Assembly (NCBI GenBank): GCA_003506095.1 | Contig: DNWZ01000691.1 | Span: 4,519 to 12,397, forward strand | DNA: 7,879 nt | Source: Planctomycetaceae bacterium | GTDB taxonomy: Bacteria > Planctomycetota > Planctomycetia > Pirellulales > Pirellulaceae | Reading direction: 5' to 3' | Shown here: piece after piece, positions 1 to 6,414 of the stretch | How positions within the stretch are numbered: the stretch's first letter is position 1 | Layout of the letters: each line of letters starts with the position of its first letter | Notes under the pieces: model-generated | What the model was told of the DNA's origin: nothing | The model's input: the letters and a program-made list of their open reading frames with translations, nothing else | Databases searched by the model: none | Position numbers and translations under genes: made by a program

Positions 1-159
1 GGAGCGGCGTGGTCAGCCGACCGAAAACACTTCGCCGGATCCGCATCGACATTACCGATGATGCGCCGCGTACTCAAGACGATGTCGATCCCAGACGCAC
101 AACTCGACCGCTGGATGATCACCAACCCCGCAAGGTTGCTCGCGATGACCAAGAAATAA
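1..159 (+). CDS. C-terminal end of a probable metal-dependent (amidohydrolase/phosphotriesterase-like) hydrolase, 5' truncated
   Basis: Frame 1 is open from the first base of the window to a TAA at 157-159, giving 52 residues with no required start inside the window. The tail reads M-R-R-V-L-K-T-M-S-I-P-D-A-Q-L-D-R-W-M-I followed by T-N-P-A-R-L-L-A-M. A final helix with spaced acidic and hydrophobic residues ending in 'NP-x-R-L-L' is typical of the C-terminus of TIM-barrel amidohydrolases and phosphotriesterase-like enzymes, where it follows the last barrel strand. No metal ligands are visible because they lie upstream of the window. The gene converges on the GxxExxY gene, with the repeat-containing spacer between them. 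The coding call is fairly safe because another frame here gives only a short Arg/Pro-rich product. The family assignment rests on the terminal motif alone and is tentative. Confidence 0.5.
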   Translation, partial: GAAWSADRKHFAGSASTLPMMRRVLKTMSIPDAQLDRWMITNPARLLAMTKK

Positions 160-175
160 CCCCACCCCAAAAAAT

Positions 176-261
176 CTCCGTGCCTCCGTGCCTCCGTGAG
201 AGCCCCCGGCCGATCAAAATCCCCTGAACCGAAGCTCTCACGGAGGCACCAAGGCACAGAG
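176..261. repeat. 28-bp imperfect inverted repeat of CTCCGTG-type units between convergent genes
   Basis: The left arm (176-203) is made of tandem CTCCGTG/CCTCCGTG units ending in GAGAGC. The right arm (234-261) starts GCTCTCACGGAGGCAC and matches the reverse complement of the left arm at 25 of 28 positions. The loop is 30 nt. It lies just after the stop of the left-hand hydrolase gene and downstream of the GxxExxY stop. A hairpin here could terminate both genes, although no clear T tract follows it. I recall similar CTCCGTG/TTCGTG repeats in planctomycete intergenic regions, often beside GxxExxY genes, but this was not checked. Confidence 0.7.
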
Positions 262-289
262 TCCAAAGCCCCACCGGCCCCAGAAAAAC

Positions 290-316
290 CTCCGTGTATT
301 CGTGCCCCTGTGAGAC
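290..316. repeat. Third, diverged copy of the CTCCGTG repeat
   Basis: This 27-nt stretch begins CTCCGTG, continues with TTCGTGCC and ends TGTGAGAC. It aligns without gaps to the left arm at 176-202 with about six or seven mismatches. The preceding C/A-rich bases (about 271-289) also resemble those before the first copy (about 160-175). A unit of roughly 45 nt therefore seems to be duplicated in direct orientation. Confidence 0.5.
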
Positions 317-361
317 ACTCCGACCGAACAACTCAAACAACCTCACGTTACCAAACAGGCA

Positions 362-742
362 CTAAAGCTGGCCATTAATAACCCGCGTGATCCCATTCTT
401 CATCAGTTCCTCGCCGAAATTGAGCAGGTAACCGAGCTTCAACCCAGAAAGCTTCAAATAAGTCAGTATCTGCTTTTTATGAACCGGATGAATCTTCTCA
501 ACAGACTTCATCTCAAGAATCACCAGCTTGTTAATCACGATGTCGGCTCGGAAGCCTTCTTCAAAGACGACACCCTCAAACTCGATCCGCACCGGCACCT
601 GTCGCTCCACCGTTAAACCCGCCTGCTCCAACTGCCTTGCCAGCACGGTCTCGTAAACGACCTCCAACAGCCCAGGGCCCAGCCCTCGATGCAACTTGAC
701 CGCGCAATCCACCCCAATCGTCCCCATTTCATTCTCAGTCAT
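362..742 (-). CDS. GxxExxY protein (PD-(D/E)XK-like fold, PDDEXK_3 family)
   Basis: The product is a small soluble protein of 126 residues. The family-defining motif G-L-L-E-V-V-Y is at residues 24-30, directly after 'LHRGLGP'. The following core has the layout of a PD-(D/E)XK nuclease fold: Asp67 in 'FRADIVI', Glu77-Met-Lys79 in 'ILEMKS', and Gln91 in 'KKQILTYL'. The C-terminus 'LNFGEELMKNGITRVING' is typical of the family. I chose the ATG at 742, giving MTENEMGTIG, because family members usually start with this kind of segment. An in-frame GTG at 754 would add four residues, and neither start has a clear Shine-Dalgarno site. The biological role of GxxExxY proteins is not established. Nuclease-like activity is inferred from the fold. 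The gene stands alone, divergent from the DUF1501 gene and next to the CTCCGTG repeats. The family call is firm and the function is open. Confidence 0.93.
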   Translation of the reverse strand: MTENEMGTIGVDCAVKLHRGLGPGLLEVVYETVLARQLEQAGLTVERQVPVRIEFEGVVFEEGFRADIVINKLVILEMKSVEKIHPVHKKQILTYLKLSGLKLGYLLNFGEELMKNGITRVINGQL

Positions 743-948
743 CGCTTTCAACACGCTTGGTTAGGAAACAGAAAATCACCCGAATGGTGAAATAGTGCCG
801 TTCCGAGCTGCGAAATTCTCTGGACGAGTGGAGATTTGTTTGCCGATTAGGTACGATTGAGACAAAAGCGGTTGGTCGATCCACTGGACGATGCCGCTTC
901 CCGCCTTGAATCCAACCCGCCTCACGCCCCCGCTAACGGAATCTCGCC

Positions 949-2298
949 ATGCGTGTAACACAAAATTGTGAAGGTACCAGTCGCCGCGATTGCCTTCGAC
1001 TCGGCTTAGGAGGGCTGTTTGGTGGCGGCCTTGTGAACGCTCTTCAAGCCCGCGACGTGGCGGCGTCCAGCGGCGATGGAGCGAAACGGCTGGCCAAAGC
1101 GAAATCCTGCATCCTGATCTGGATGGACGGCGGTCCGACCCACTTCGAAACCTTCGACCCTAAGCCCGAAGCGCCGATGGAAATCCGGGGCGAGTTCGAA
1201 CCGATTGCGACCAAGGTGGCCGGAGTTCAATATTCCCAGCACATGACTCGTCTTGCCGCATCGCTCGACAAATACGCGATGATCCGTTCCATTCGCCACG
1301 ACCAAGGCAATCACGGTGCAGGCAATCACTACATGATGACCGGCTCGCCGACACGGATTCCTGTCGGCTGCGGTGCATTCGTCAGTTTCCACCCGAGCAT
1401 GGGATCGGTCGTGGCCAAAGAATGCAGCACAGGTGCCGCACTGCCTGGCTATTTTTCGATGCCACAAATGTCCCGCAGCGGTGGTCCGAACTTCCTCGGT
1501 GCCAAGTATGCCCCGTTCGTTGTCGGCGATGACCCGAACAACAAAAACTTTCGCGTCCGCGATGTCGCTGTGCCGCTCGACCTATTGGGCGATCGCTTTC
1601 AACGCCGCAACGACATCCGCAAACTCGTCGACCGCATGAATCGTTTCACTGACGAAACAGCCGGTGATCCTGCGGTCGCGAACGACGAATACTATCGTCA
1701 AGGGATGGACCTCGTAACGTCAACAGAAGCGCAAGCCGCATTCGATATCAGCAAGGAAAAAGACGAAGTTCGTGACGCTTATGGTCGCAACCCGCTGGGC
1801 CAGCGAGCACTTTTAGCTCGTCGATTGGTCGAAGCCGGAGTGCCATTCATTACCGTTTACGACGGCGGCTGGGACCATCACAGCGACCTCTTCGGCGCTT
1901 TGACAACTCGTTTGCCTAGCTGGGATCAAACCGTTGCAGCGCTGATCAACGATCTGGATCAACGCGGCTTGCTCGAATCGACACTGGTCATCGCGATGGG
2001 CGAGTTCGGACGCACGCCGAAAATCTCCACGCTGTCGGGGCAAACCAAAGCAGGCCGCGACCACTGGGCCAACGCGATGAGCGTGCTGATGGCCGGTGGC
2101 GGAACACCCGGCGGAACCGTCGTCGGCGCGACCGATCGCAACGGCTATTCGGCGAACGAACGAGTGCTTTCGCCAGAGAACCTTGTCTCGACGATCTATA
2201 CCAAACTCGGCATCGATCCCAACAAGATTCTTTACACACCGCAAGGCCGCCCGTCGCACCTAGTCAGCGATCCGACCACGATCACTGAATTGATGTAA
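949..2298 (+). CDS. DUF1501 domain-containing protein, Tat-exported
   Basis: The product has 449 residues, the usual size for DUF1501. The N-terminus has a twin-arginine signal, S-R-R-D-C-L at residues 11-16, followed by a Gly/Leu-rich hydrophobic stretch to about residue 31, so export in a folded state is likely. Conserved blocks appear in order: 'ILIWMDGGPTHFETFDPKP' (55-73), 'GNHGAGNHYMMTG' (120-132), 'VYDGGWDHHSDLF' (303-315), 'MGEFGRTPKI' (350-359), 'GRDHW' (369-373) and 'GGTVVGATDRNG' (388-399). The Asp and His residues resemble the metal site of the alkaline phosphatase/sulfatase superfamily, to which DUF1501 is thought to be related. No substrate is known. In planctomycetes the gene usually sits beside a DUF1549/DUF1553 cytochrome-like gene, but no such partner is in this window. 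The start is supported by the signal peptide and a weak ACGGA at 936-940. The 755-948 spacer before it shows no gene and no promoter I trust. Confidence 0.95.
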   Translation: MRVTQNCEGTSRRDCLRLGLGGLFGGGLVNALQARDVAASSGDGAKRLAKAKSCILIWMDGGPTHFETFDPKPEAPMEIRGEFEPIATKVAGVQYSQHMTRLAASLDKYAMIRSIRHDQGNHGAGNHYMMTGSPTRIPVGCGAFVSFHPSMGSVVAKECSTGAALPGYFSMPQMSRSGGPNFLGAKYAPFVVGDDPNNKNFRVRDVAVPLDLLGDRFQRRNDIRKLVDRMNRFTDETAGDPAVANDEYYRQGMDLVTSTEAQAAFDISKEKDEVRDAYGRNPLGQRALLARRLVEAGVPFITVYDGGWDHHSDLFGALTTRLPSWDQTVAALINDLDQRGLLESTLVIAMGEFGRTPKISTLSGQTKAGRDHWANAMSVLMAGGGTPGGTVVGATDRNGYSANERVLSPENLVSTIYTKLGIDPNKILYTPQGRPSHLVSDPTTITELM

Positions 2299-2329
2299 GT
2301 TCAGCGAACCGAATCAGCGACAACAAACC

Positions 2330-2357
2330 ACCGGGCAATCACTCGTTTTTGCCCGGT
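2330..2357. terminator. Hairpin after the DUF1501 gene, possible terminator
   Basis: ACCGGGCAA (2330-2338) pairs perfectly with TTGCCCGGT (2349-2357) around a 10-nt loop, 31 bases after the DUF1501 stop. The position and GC-rich stem suit transcription termination. However, no T run follows on the plus strand, so it may act with Rho or only as a 3'-end stabiliser. Confidence 0.5.
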
Positions 2358-2425
2358 CGATGGCTCGTTGGTAACAGCGGGCCTTGCACAGTTTCGCAAT
2401 CGTCTGTCGCCGACATCGTTTTTAC

Positions 2426-2442
2426 CGAAGCAGTTTGCTTCG
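2426..2442. other. 7-bp stem with 3-nt loop in the leader of the propeller gene
   Basis: CGAAGCA (2426-2432) pairs with TGCTTCG (2436-2442) around GTT. It lies about 80 bases before the ATG at 2522, in the 2299-2521 spacer, and may be in the 5' leader of the propeller-TPR unit. No function can be assigned. Confidence 0.35.
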
Positions 2443-2521
2443 ATGGTCAGAAAACGGTTGTCATTTTCGGTTAAGATCCGACGGTCAAAATCTTTACAGG
2501 CTTTTTCGTGACGGCGATTGT

Positions 2522-3817
2522 ATGGGGCTGCGTTTACTAGCGCTTATCGTATTGGCGATTGCCATTCCATTGACCACGGTGGCCCTTCGCGATTCCATTT
2601 CAGTATTGCGCCCGCAACCGGCAATCTACTCTGGCGGAACAAGTTATCCGGCATCGAACTTGCCATTTCATTTTGCAAATATTGGCGAACCCGTGGTCGG
2701 ACTGCCGCTGATCACCAATGTCCAAATTGTCGATTTTGATGGGGATGGACAAAACGATGTTTTAGCCGCCGATGCGGTCGCCAACCGAATCTTGATGCTG
2801 CAGCGACAAAGCGACGGGGCTTGGCTGGAGTCGGTTTTGATTGCTGACGTGATGGCTCCGGCCCATATCACGGTGATCGACATCGACCAGGATGGGGATC
2901 AGGATGTGATTGTTTCGGTGCTAGGAAACATCATGCCCGACGATGGAGTGATTGGGCGAGTTGAGCTGTTCGAAAATCGTGATGGTCAATTTATCCGCCA
3001 TGTCATTCTAGACGATGTGCGGCGAGTTGCCGATGTTCAGTGTGGCGACTTCAACGGTGATGGCCGAATGGATCTCGCCGTCGCCGTATTTGGCTATGCC
3101 CGCGGAGCGGTTTTGTGGCTGGAAAATCTTGGCGATTTTGTGTTCCGCGAACATGAGCTGCTAAACGCCCCTGGTGCGATCCATGTGCCAGTAGGCGATT
3201 TTGACGGCGATGGCGATCTGGACATTGTCGCGATCATCACTCAGGACGAAGAAGAATTGTGGGGCTTCGAAAACCGCGGCGATGGTACATTCGTCGCCAA
3301 GCGGCTTTGGATGACCGTGAATCTAGACCTTGGCGGAGCCGGACTGGTGGCGGCCGACTTGGATGGCGACGGCGACCTCGACTTGATTATGCCCGCCGGC
3401 GATAACTTAGAAGATTTTGATGCCTACCCTCAACCTTATCATGGATGCTATTGGTTTGAAAACAAAGGTGATTGGCAGTATGAAAAACGCCGCATTAGCG
3501 ACTTGGGCGGAACTTATGCGGCCGCCGTCGGCGACTTGGATAACGATGGAGACCAAGACGTCGTGTTGGTCAGTTTGACAAACGATTGGTTGCAGCCAGA
3601 AAATGCCAGCATTGTGTGGCTGGAAAACGATGGCCGGCAAAACTTCACGCCCTGGCAAATCGGCTCGCAACCGCTCCATTTGGTAACGGTCGCGTTAGGT
3701 GATCTAAATGGTAATGGCCGGCTCGACATCGTCGCAGGAAGCTTAAACGTGCGACGCCCCCATCGTCACCTCGGCCGGATTTCGGCGTGGTACAACGAAC
3801 GATCGGAAAAACAATGA
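2522..3817 (+). CDS. Exported FG-GAP/VCBS-repeat protein with seven DxDGDGxxD calcium-type motifs (predicted seven-bladed beta-propeller)
   Basis: The product has 431 residues. A hydrophobic N-terminal segment (residues 4-22) acts as a signal peptide or anchor. Seven calcium-loop motifs follow: DFDGDGQND (71), DIDQDGDQD (120), DFNGDGRMD (176), DFDGDGDLD (226), DLDGDGDLD (279), DLDNDGDQD (338) and DLNGNGRLD (394). They are spaced 49-59 residues apart, the length of one propeller blade. Most blades also carry an aromatic-E-N strand such as 'WLEN' or 'GFEN'. This predicts one complete seven-bladed propeller like the integrin alpha head and bacterial FG-GAP/VCBS proteins, stabilised by calcium and acting outside the cytoplasm. 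The frame is open back to an ATG at 2384, but the added 46 residues are Arg-rich and would bury the signal peptide, so I chose 2522 (weak GACGG eight bases upstream). The gene overlaps the TPR gene by 4 bp. The ligand is unknown. Confidence 0.9.
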   Translation: MGLRLLALIVLAIAIPLTTVALRDSISVLRPQPAIYSGGTSYPASNLPFHFANIGEPVVGLPLITNVQIVDFDGDGQNDVLAADAVANRILMLQRQSDGAWLESVLIADVMAPAHITVIDIDQDGDQDVIVSVLGNIMPDDGVIGRVELFENRDGQFIRHVILDDVRRVADVQCGDFNGDGRMDLAVAVFGYARGAVLWLENLGDFVFREHELLNAPGAIHVPVGDFDGDGDLDIVAIITQDEEELWGFENRGDGTFVAKRLWMTVNLDLGGAGLVAADLDGDGDLDLIMPAGDNLEDFDAYPQPYHGCYWFENKGDWQYEKRRISDLGGTYAAAVGDLDNDGDQDVVLVSLTNDWLQPENASIVWLENDGRQNFTPWQIGSQPLHLVTVALGDLNGNGRLDIVAGSLNVRRPHRHLGRISAWYNERSEKQ

Positions 3818-5205
3818 CTTTCGCAATCCGACTGCTTACCGCATTGGTACTGATCGAGTTGGCTGTGGCGGCAATGTTCCTAGCCTCGCGCACTTGGAGG
3901 GCTGTTCCGGTCATCCCCAATCAACAGCTGGCAGATCCGCTGATTATGCCTGACCTGCAACAGCTTGCCCAAGCTGCGGCGTTAGGAACAGAAGGTGCGT
4001 GGACTCAGCTCGGCAGTGGGTTGGTCGGTAAAGGGTTCTATGCCCACGCAGAATTGGCTTTTCGCGAAGCAGTGCGACAAGATAGACCGACTCTACCAGC
4101 TCAGTTTGGACTTGCATTTAGCCTTGATCGCATGGGGCGGCTTTCCGAAAGCGATCAAGAGTACGCTCGCGTAGCAACACTCCCACAGACAGCCCCTGGT
4201 GACGAATTGACGCAATACATCGCCTTATACGCCCAGGGGAAAAACGCGTTGCGGTCCGAAGATCAAACGTCCGCAATCGCCTTCTTTCGCCAGAACACAA
4301 ACTTTACTGCGGCTGTCTATCAACATGCAAAAATCTTAGTGCGTTCCGATCGTGCCGAGGAAGCCCTGCCATTGATCAATGAGGTGCTGTCCATTTTGCC
4401 TTACTCCTTAGAGTTCCACTTTTTACGTTATCGCGCCCTAAAGACGCTCGGCCGTGAAACCGAAGCATTTCAAGCAGCGGCCATGGTTGAACGATCTGCA
4501 CATTTAGTTTCCTTAAACTACAGCACGCAGTACGTAACGCCGCTTGACCGCACCACCGGCGCGGCGCGGTTGCTGGGCCAACTTACCGAGATCGCTGGGA
4601 ATAATGATCTAGCACGATTTGACCAACAACTTCGGGAAATTAAGCGGTTGACTGATGATCAACCGATTTTTGCACTCAAGGTGGTTGATCAGCAATTGCT
4701 GCAAGCTGCAATACGAAAAAGCGATGCACAGCAAGCACGTGAAACAATTGCGAAACTTCGTCAACGAGGAATGGAAAACGAGTGGATCCTGGAAGCCGAA
4801 GGCGACATTTGGCAACGCGAAGGCGAAGCCGACAAGGCGGCGAAAGCTTGGCAGCGGGCATTATTGCTGACACCCAATGTATCTTTGCACCGCAAATTAG
4901 CTGCGTACTACGGTGACGACCATCCTCAGGATCGAGATTACCATCTTGGCCATGCAGCGCTGCTGGACGGCATCGCGGCTTATCGGAAAAATCAACTCGC
5001 CGCAGCACTGCAACCGCTGAGGCTGGCGACCGAACTGCTAGCCGACCAGCCAACCCCTTGGTACTACATCGGTGAAATGCATTTTCATCTAGGCCAGAAT
5101 CGGCAAGCCATAGGGGCCTACCAAAAGTGCATTGCGTTAGCGCCCAATCATAGCCGCGCTCTAGCGAAACTGGATTACTTGAAAGCAACGGAGAAAAGCA
5201 AATAA
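3814..5205 (+). CDS. Membrane-anchored tetratricopeptide-repeat (TPR) protein
   Basis: The product has 463 residues. One N-terminal hydrophobic segment (about residues 4-24) is followed by 'SRTWR', which suggests a signal anchor with the rest of the protein outside the cytoplasm. The remainder is alpha-helical with TPR signatures. The clearest units are at about 61-94 (G/A-F-Y/A-E-A-V pattern), 95-128, 325-358 ('EGDIWQREGEADKAAKAW') and 413-446 ('WYYIGEMHFHLGQNRQAIGA', ending 'ALAPNHS'). The middle (about 165-310) looks like diverged TPR. TPRs bind protein partners, and no catalytic motif is visible. The ATG at 3814 overlaps the propeller stop as ATGA and has GGA seven bases upstream, so translational coupling is likely. 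An earlier in-frame ATG at 3787 would put a basic tail before the anchor and lies within the propeller gene. The natural inference is a complex with the propeller protein. Confidence 0.9.
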   Translation: MTFAIRLLTALVLIELAVAAMFLASRTWRAVPVIPNQQLADPLIMPDLQQLAQAAALGTEGAWTQLGSGLVGKGFYAHAELAFREAVRQDRPTLPAQFGLAFSLDRMGRLSESDQEYARVATLPQTAPGDELTQYIALYAQGKNALRSEDQTSAIAFFRQNTNFTAAVYQHAKILVRSDRAEEALPLINEVLSILPYSLEFHFLRYRALKTLGRETEAFQAAAMVERSAHLVSLNYSTQYVTPLDRTTGAARLLGQLTEIAGNNDLARFDQQLREIKRLTDDQPIFALKVVDQQLLQAAIRKSDAQQARETIAKLRQRGMENEWILEAEGDIWQREGEADKAAKAWQRALLLTPNVSLHRKLAAYYGDDHPQDRDYHLGHAALLDGIAAYRKNQLAAALQPLRLATELLADQPTPWYYIGEMHFHLGQNRQAIGAYQKCIALAPNHSRALAKLDYLKATEKSK

Positions 5206-5235
5206 CCCCCACTGACTCGAAAGCCAGTGGGGGTT
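5204..5235. terminator. Strong hairpin between convergent TPR and DUF1559 genes
   Basis: AACCCCCACTG (5204-5214) pairs with CAGTGGGGGTT (5225-5235). The stem is 11 bp, continues past one A/C mismatch with two more pairs, and closes on a CGAA loop. The TAA stop of the TPR gene forms the base of the stem. On the minus strand the hairpin is followed by ATTTGCTTTTC, a loose T-rich tract. It therefore looks best as the terminator of the DUF1559 transcript and probably serves both directions. Confidence 0.8.
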
Positions 5236-5250
5236 GAGTGTTCAGTCGCA

Positions 5251-5266
5251 GGTGAAACGCTTCACC
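5251..5266. other. Short GGTGAA hairpin near the DUF1559 3' end
   Basis: GGTGAA (5251-5256) pairs with TTCACC (5261-5266) around ACGC, 14 bases downstream of the DUF1559 stop. The surrounding phrase (GTAGGGTGAAGCGTTTCACC on the minus strand) looks like a dispersed planctomycete intergenic repeat. That impression is from memory and was not checked. Confidence 0.4.
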
Positions 5267-5279
5267 CTACGAAAGTCTA

Positions 5280-6254
5280 TTAATATTCTGCAACGACATT
5301 ACCATCGTTACGACGGCGCACGTCGCGATAGGTAATCATATCGATCGTTTCCGATACAAACCGTACCGATGCATCGCATAGAGCCCACTGAAGGCCACCT
5401 GGGTGATTACTTGAATTGCCCCAAGAATTGCCCCATGTTTGATTTGAGCGGTTGATCAGGTAAGTGGCATTGCCCCCACCGTAACTGTCGATATCAGTCG
5501 ACTCGACGCCTGGGTGCCAACCTACTGAATCGCCTCGATAACGCGCCCCGATCCAAAGGCCGGCATTCCAGTCACAGGCAACAGTGGCACAAGTCGGAAC
5601 ATTCGGATTTCGTCGCGTTCCCGACCGCTCAACCACCATCGCGGTGTTGGACGTACCGTCGGTAATGTCTCGCATCAGAACACGTGAGTTCACCCAAAAA
5701 ATCCCGTTACGATCGATCGCCGCCGCATTTCCAGAATTGCCCAGGTAATTGTTGGTCCCAAAGTTACTGCGTTTGGAATTGAGCGGTCCAAGCGTGTCGG
5801 AAGGGCAGTTGTAAGTGTTGATTGCGACTCGCGCCGTAGGAACTGCCGCAGTCCCACCAGCAACTCTTTCCCAGTGAAAAGCGTATTGCTGTGTCTCAGC
5901 GCCTAATTGATCGTACAGCGGTGCCTGTTCGATAAAGGGCAGCATGAGTGCCGACCAGGCTAAACCGTTAACGTTTTGCAAAAGCCCCTGGGAGACAGCA
6001 GCATAGTTTGGATCTGAATCCAAGTATCCCGGTGGGAAAACACGATGCGTGTCGTGGTAATTGTGCAAACCCAGAGCGATTTGCTTCAAGTTGTTGGAGC
6101 AGCTCATTCGACGTGCTGCTTCTCGCGCTGCCTGAACCGCTGGCAACAATAGTCCAACCATCACGCCGATAATCGCAATCACCACCAGCAACTCGACTAG
6201 AGTGAATCCACGGCGAAGATTCGATTTACGAACGAAAACCAACCGACTAACCAT
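5280..6254 (-). CDS. DUF1559 domain-containing protein with type IV pilin-like N-terminus
   Basis: The product has 324 residues. A basic leader (1-15) precedes the prepilin peptidase site Gly16|Phe17, with Thr18, Leu19 and Glu21 in 'RRGFTLVELLVVIAIIG', followed by a hydrophobic helix to about residue 40. The DUF1559 (SBP_bac_10-type) signature follows: 'QAAREAARRMSCSNNLKQIA' then 'LHNYHDTHRVFPPG' (41-76). Later blocks include 'YNCPSDT' (148-154), 'TNNYLGNSG' (167-175) and 'DITDGTSNTAMVVERS' (196-211). The family's C-terminal H-X9-DG motif appears here as His284 and Asp294 followed by Ala295, a small departure. The protein is presumably processed by prepilin peptidase and displayed at the membrane as a pseudopilin. 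Its role in planctomycetes, where the family is very large, is not settled. GAGG (6260-6263) five bases before ATG supports the start. The lipoprotein gene lies 160 bp upstream on the same strand. Confidence 0.95.
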   Translation of the reverse strand: MVSRLVFVRKSNLRRGFTLVELLVVIAIIGVMVGLLLPAVQAAREAARRMSCSNNLKQIALGLHNYHDTHRVFPPGYLDSDPNYAAVSQGLLQNVNGLAWSALMLPFIEQAPLYDQLGAETQQYAFHWERVAGGTAAVPTARVAINTYNCPSDTLGPLNSKRSNFGTNNYLGNSGNAAAIDRNGIFWVNSRVLMRDITDGTSNTAMVVERSGTRRNPNVPTCATVACDWNAGLWIGARYRGDSVGWHPGVESTDIDSYGGGNATYLINRSNQTWGNSWGNSSNHPGGLQWALCDASVRFVSETIDMITYRDVRRRNDGNVVAEY

Positions 6255-6279
6255 TACAACCTCGGAAACGTAAAGAAAA

Positions 6280-6303
6280 TTGATACAAGAGCGAGCATAT
6301 CAA
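6280..6303. promoter_or_regulatory. TTGATA-N12-TATCAA inverted repeat before DUF1559
   Basis: TTGATA (6280-6285) and TATCAA (6298-6303) form a perfect 6-bp inverted repeat with a 12-nt spacer. It lies 26-49 bases upstream of the DUF1559 ATG, in the likely promoter or leader. It could be an operator half-site pair, but a match this short may arise by chance. Confidence 0.3.
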
Positions 6304-6320
6304 ATGCTAGAAATAGATTG

Positions 6321-6340
6321 AAAAGGGCAATGACCCTTTT
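6321..6340. promoter_or_regulatory. AAGGG-N6-CCCTT site 1 (AAAAGGG-CAATGA-CCCTTTT), upstream of DUF1559
   Basis: The 7-bp arms are perfect inverted copies around a 6-nt spacer, centred 76 bp upstream of the DUF1559 start. Its core AAGGG-N6-CCCTT recurs at 6353-6368 and 6945-6960. It may be a transcription-factor operator. Alternatively, the A/T ends around a G/C core could work as a bidirectional terminator for the lipoprotein transcript arriving from the right. Confidence 0.5.
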
Positions 6341-6352
6341 CGGCAAAGCACT

Positions 6353-6368
6353 AAGGGGCAGGGCCCTT
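6353..6368. promoter_or_regulatory. AAGGG-N6-CCCTT site 2, exactly 30 bp from site 1
   Basis: AAGGG (6353-6357) and CCCTT (6364-6368) flank the spacer GCAGGG. The centre is 30 bp from that of site 1, close to three turns of B-DNA. This would put two bound dimers on the same face of the helix upstream of DUF1559. Confidence 0.45.
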
Positions 6369-6414
6369 CTCGAATACCGCCTAGAAACAAAGAAATCAAT
6401 GCTCAGGAGAGCGA

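Noticed and set aside
9..227. Complete 72-residue plus-strand open frame
   Set aside because: It is Arg/Pro-rich with no domain, overlaps the better frame-1 hydrolase tail and ends inside the CTCCGTG repeat.
176..316. Possible CRISPR array from the repeated CTCCGTG units
   Set aside because: Copies are diverged and in mixed orientation, spacers are not regular, and no cas gene is present.
119..346. 75-residue minus-strand open frame over the repeat spacer
   Set aside because: It is mostly translated repeat sequence, with no ribosome-binding site and no recognisable domain.
776..961. 61-residue minus-strand open frame between GxxExxY and DUF1501
   Set aside because: It overlaps the start of the DUF1501 gene, shows no domain and has no clear ribosome-binding site.
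2384..2521. N-terminal extension of the propeller protein to the ATG at 2384
   Set aside because: The extra 46 residues are Arg-rich and would place a signal peptide internally. The ATG at 2522 gives a proper N-terminal signal.
4676..5212. 178-residue minus-strand open frame opposite the TPR gene
   Set aside because: It is a mirror of the TPR coding sequence. The plus-strand frame has clear TPR repeats, a membrane anchor and ATGA coupling.
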